Of a stretch of DNA of 64,000 nt, positions 63,810 to 64,000 are shown in pieces (position 1 is the first letter of the stretch; every line of letters begins with the position of its first letter). Both the position numbers and the translations under genes were made by a program. The notes under the pieces are model-generated. The model was given only the letters and a program-made list of their open reading frames with translations, had not been told where the DNA came from and did no database searches. Source of the stretch: Rhabditoides inermis (taxonomy: Eukaryota > Nematoda > Chromadorea > Rhabditida > Rhabditidae); assembly GCA_963966185.1 (NCBI GenBank), contig CAWZYM010000242.1:109501-173500 (forward strand). The letters run 5' to 3'.

Positions 63810-64000
63810 GCTGTTTTGCCGTACGTGAATAACGCTATATTGCACGTTTTGTCGTTTTTAAACGTATCATTCTTCTTTACTCATGCGCAAACCGTGCACA
63901 TTTGAAATATGCAACTGAGATAACACTGCGATTGGCATACTTAGCAGCAATTGCATGAAAATATCACGTTTCAATACGTTTACAAGATGATGAGCATACA

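Larger units (their letters stand above)
14398..64000 (+). repeat. tRNA array, right arm (R1-R52), continues past the window
   Basis: Fifty-two units, most exactly 892 bp, each Arg(-), Trp(+), Ile-like(+), Gln(+). Within a unit the gene starts are about 211, 168 and 210 bp apart, then about 303 bp to the next Arg. Each gene type has a T4 run shortly after its 3' end, as expected for RNA polymerase III termination: Trp AAAGTTTT, Ile-like AATATTTT, Gln GCTGTTTT, Arg AAAGTTTTGTTTT. A and B boxes are internal. Units differ by scattered substitutions and small indels. Divergence in spacers is hardly higher than in genes, which indicates recent amplification or homogenisation. Variant units are 891 bp (R12, R16), 904 (R37) and 896-897 (R44, R47, R48, R51 and probably R52). 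Confidence 0.95.
56886..64000. repeat. four-unit higher-order repeat, two copies of 3578 bp (R45-R52)
   Basis: Unit lengths run 892, 892, 897, 897 and then repeat. R45/R49, R46/R50, R47/R51 and R48/R52 pair by shared variants, such as TTACATCC in the Ile-like genes of R45, R46, R49 and R50 only. The second copy is cut by the window end. Confidence 0.85.

Noticed and set aside
8091..64000. CRISPR array
   Set aside because: Regular repeats, but the unit is 892 bp of tRNA genes in a eukaryotic genome, with no short repeat/spacer pattern.

Overview
The window looks like nuclear DNA of a nematode. No tandem tRNA array of this size is expected in bacteria, and there are no bacterial operons. The one protein gene has short introns ending in TTTCAG/TTTTCAG and decodes to a seven-transmembrane receptor with the sequence marks of the nematode Sra/Srab/Srb/Sre chemoreceptor superfamily. 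Species cannot be named from the sequence.

Left flank, 1-8090. Two tRNA-derived SINE-like copies face each other (1-96, 209-300). A (GA)n tract follows, then a 426-bp MITE at 925-1350 with a perfect 8-bp target duplication (hAT type). A ten-exon receptor gene lies at 1673-4926 on the plus strand. Its eighth exon contains an 82-bp minisatellite that is ten tandem copies of the exon's own coding sequence, so the frame is broken. A 23-bp minisatellite, about 2 kb with no recognised gene, and a perfect 828-bp (GACA)n tract lead to the edge of the array.

The tRNA array, 8091-64000, continues past the window end. The unit is about 892 bp and carries four Pol III genes: tRNA-Arg(CCT) on one strand, and tRNA-Trp(CCA), an Ile-like tRNA-like gene without U33, and tRNA-Gln(CTG) on the other. 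I count 237 tRNA loci: 59 Trp, 59 Gln, 59 Arg (one truncated) and 60 Ile-like (two truncated). Each of the four gene types has an internal T4 terminator within about 15 nt of its 3' end. Spacers are nearly as conserved as the genes, so the locus behaves like a satellite. Units are called L1-L8 (left arm) and R1-R52 (right arm).

Layout of the array. The left arm (8091-14399) is inverted relative to the right arm (14398-64000). The join fuses an Ile-like gene to the 5' half of a tRNA-Arg. Between R5 and R6 a 3221-bp insertion (18634-21854) consists of two elements joined end to end; they share their 5' 132 bp and 3' 81 bp but not their interiors. Higher-order repeats are visible: a roughly 11.6-kb block (R9 onward, again from R22), three 1784-bp two-unit copies (R39-R44) and two 3578-bp four-unit copies (R45-R52). 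Shared rare variants trace unequal crossing-over and inversion. Apart from the receptor gene no protein-coding gene is supported; the many short open frames in the array are reading frames across tRNA genes and spacers.
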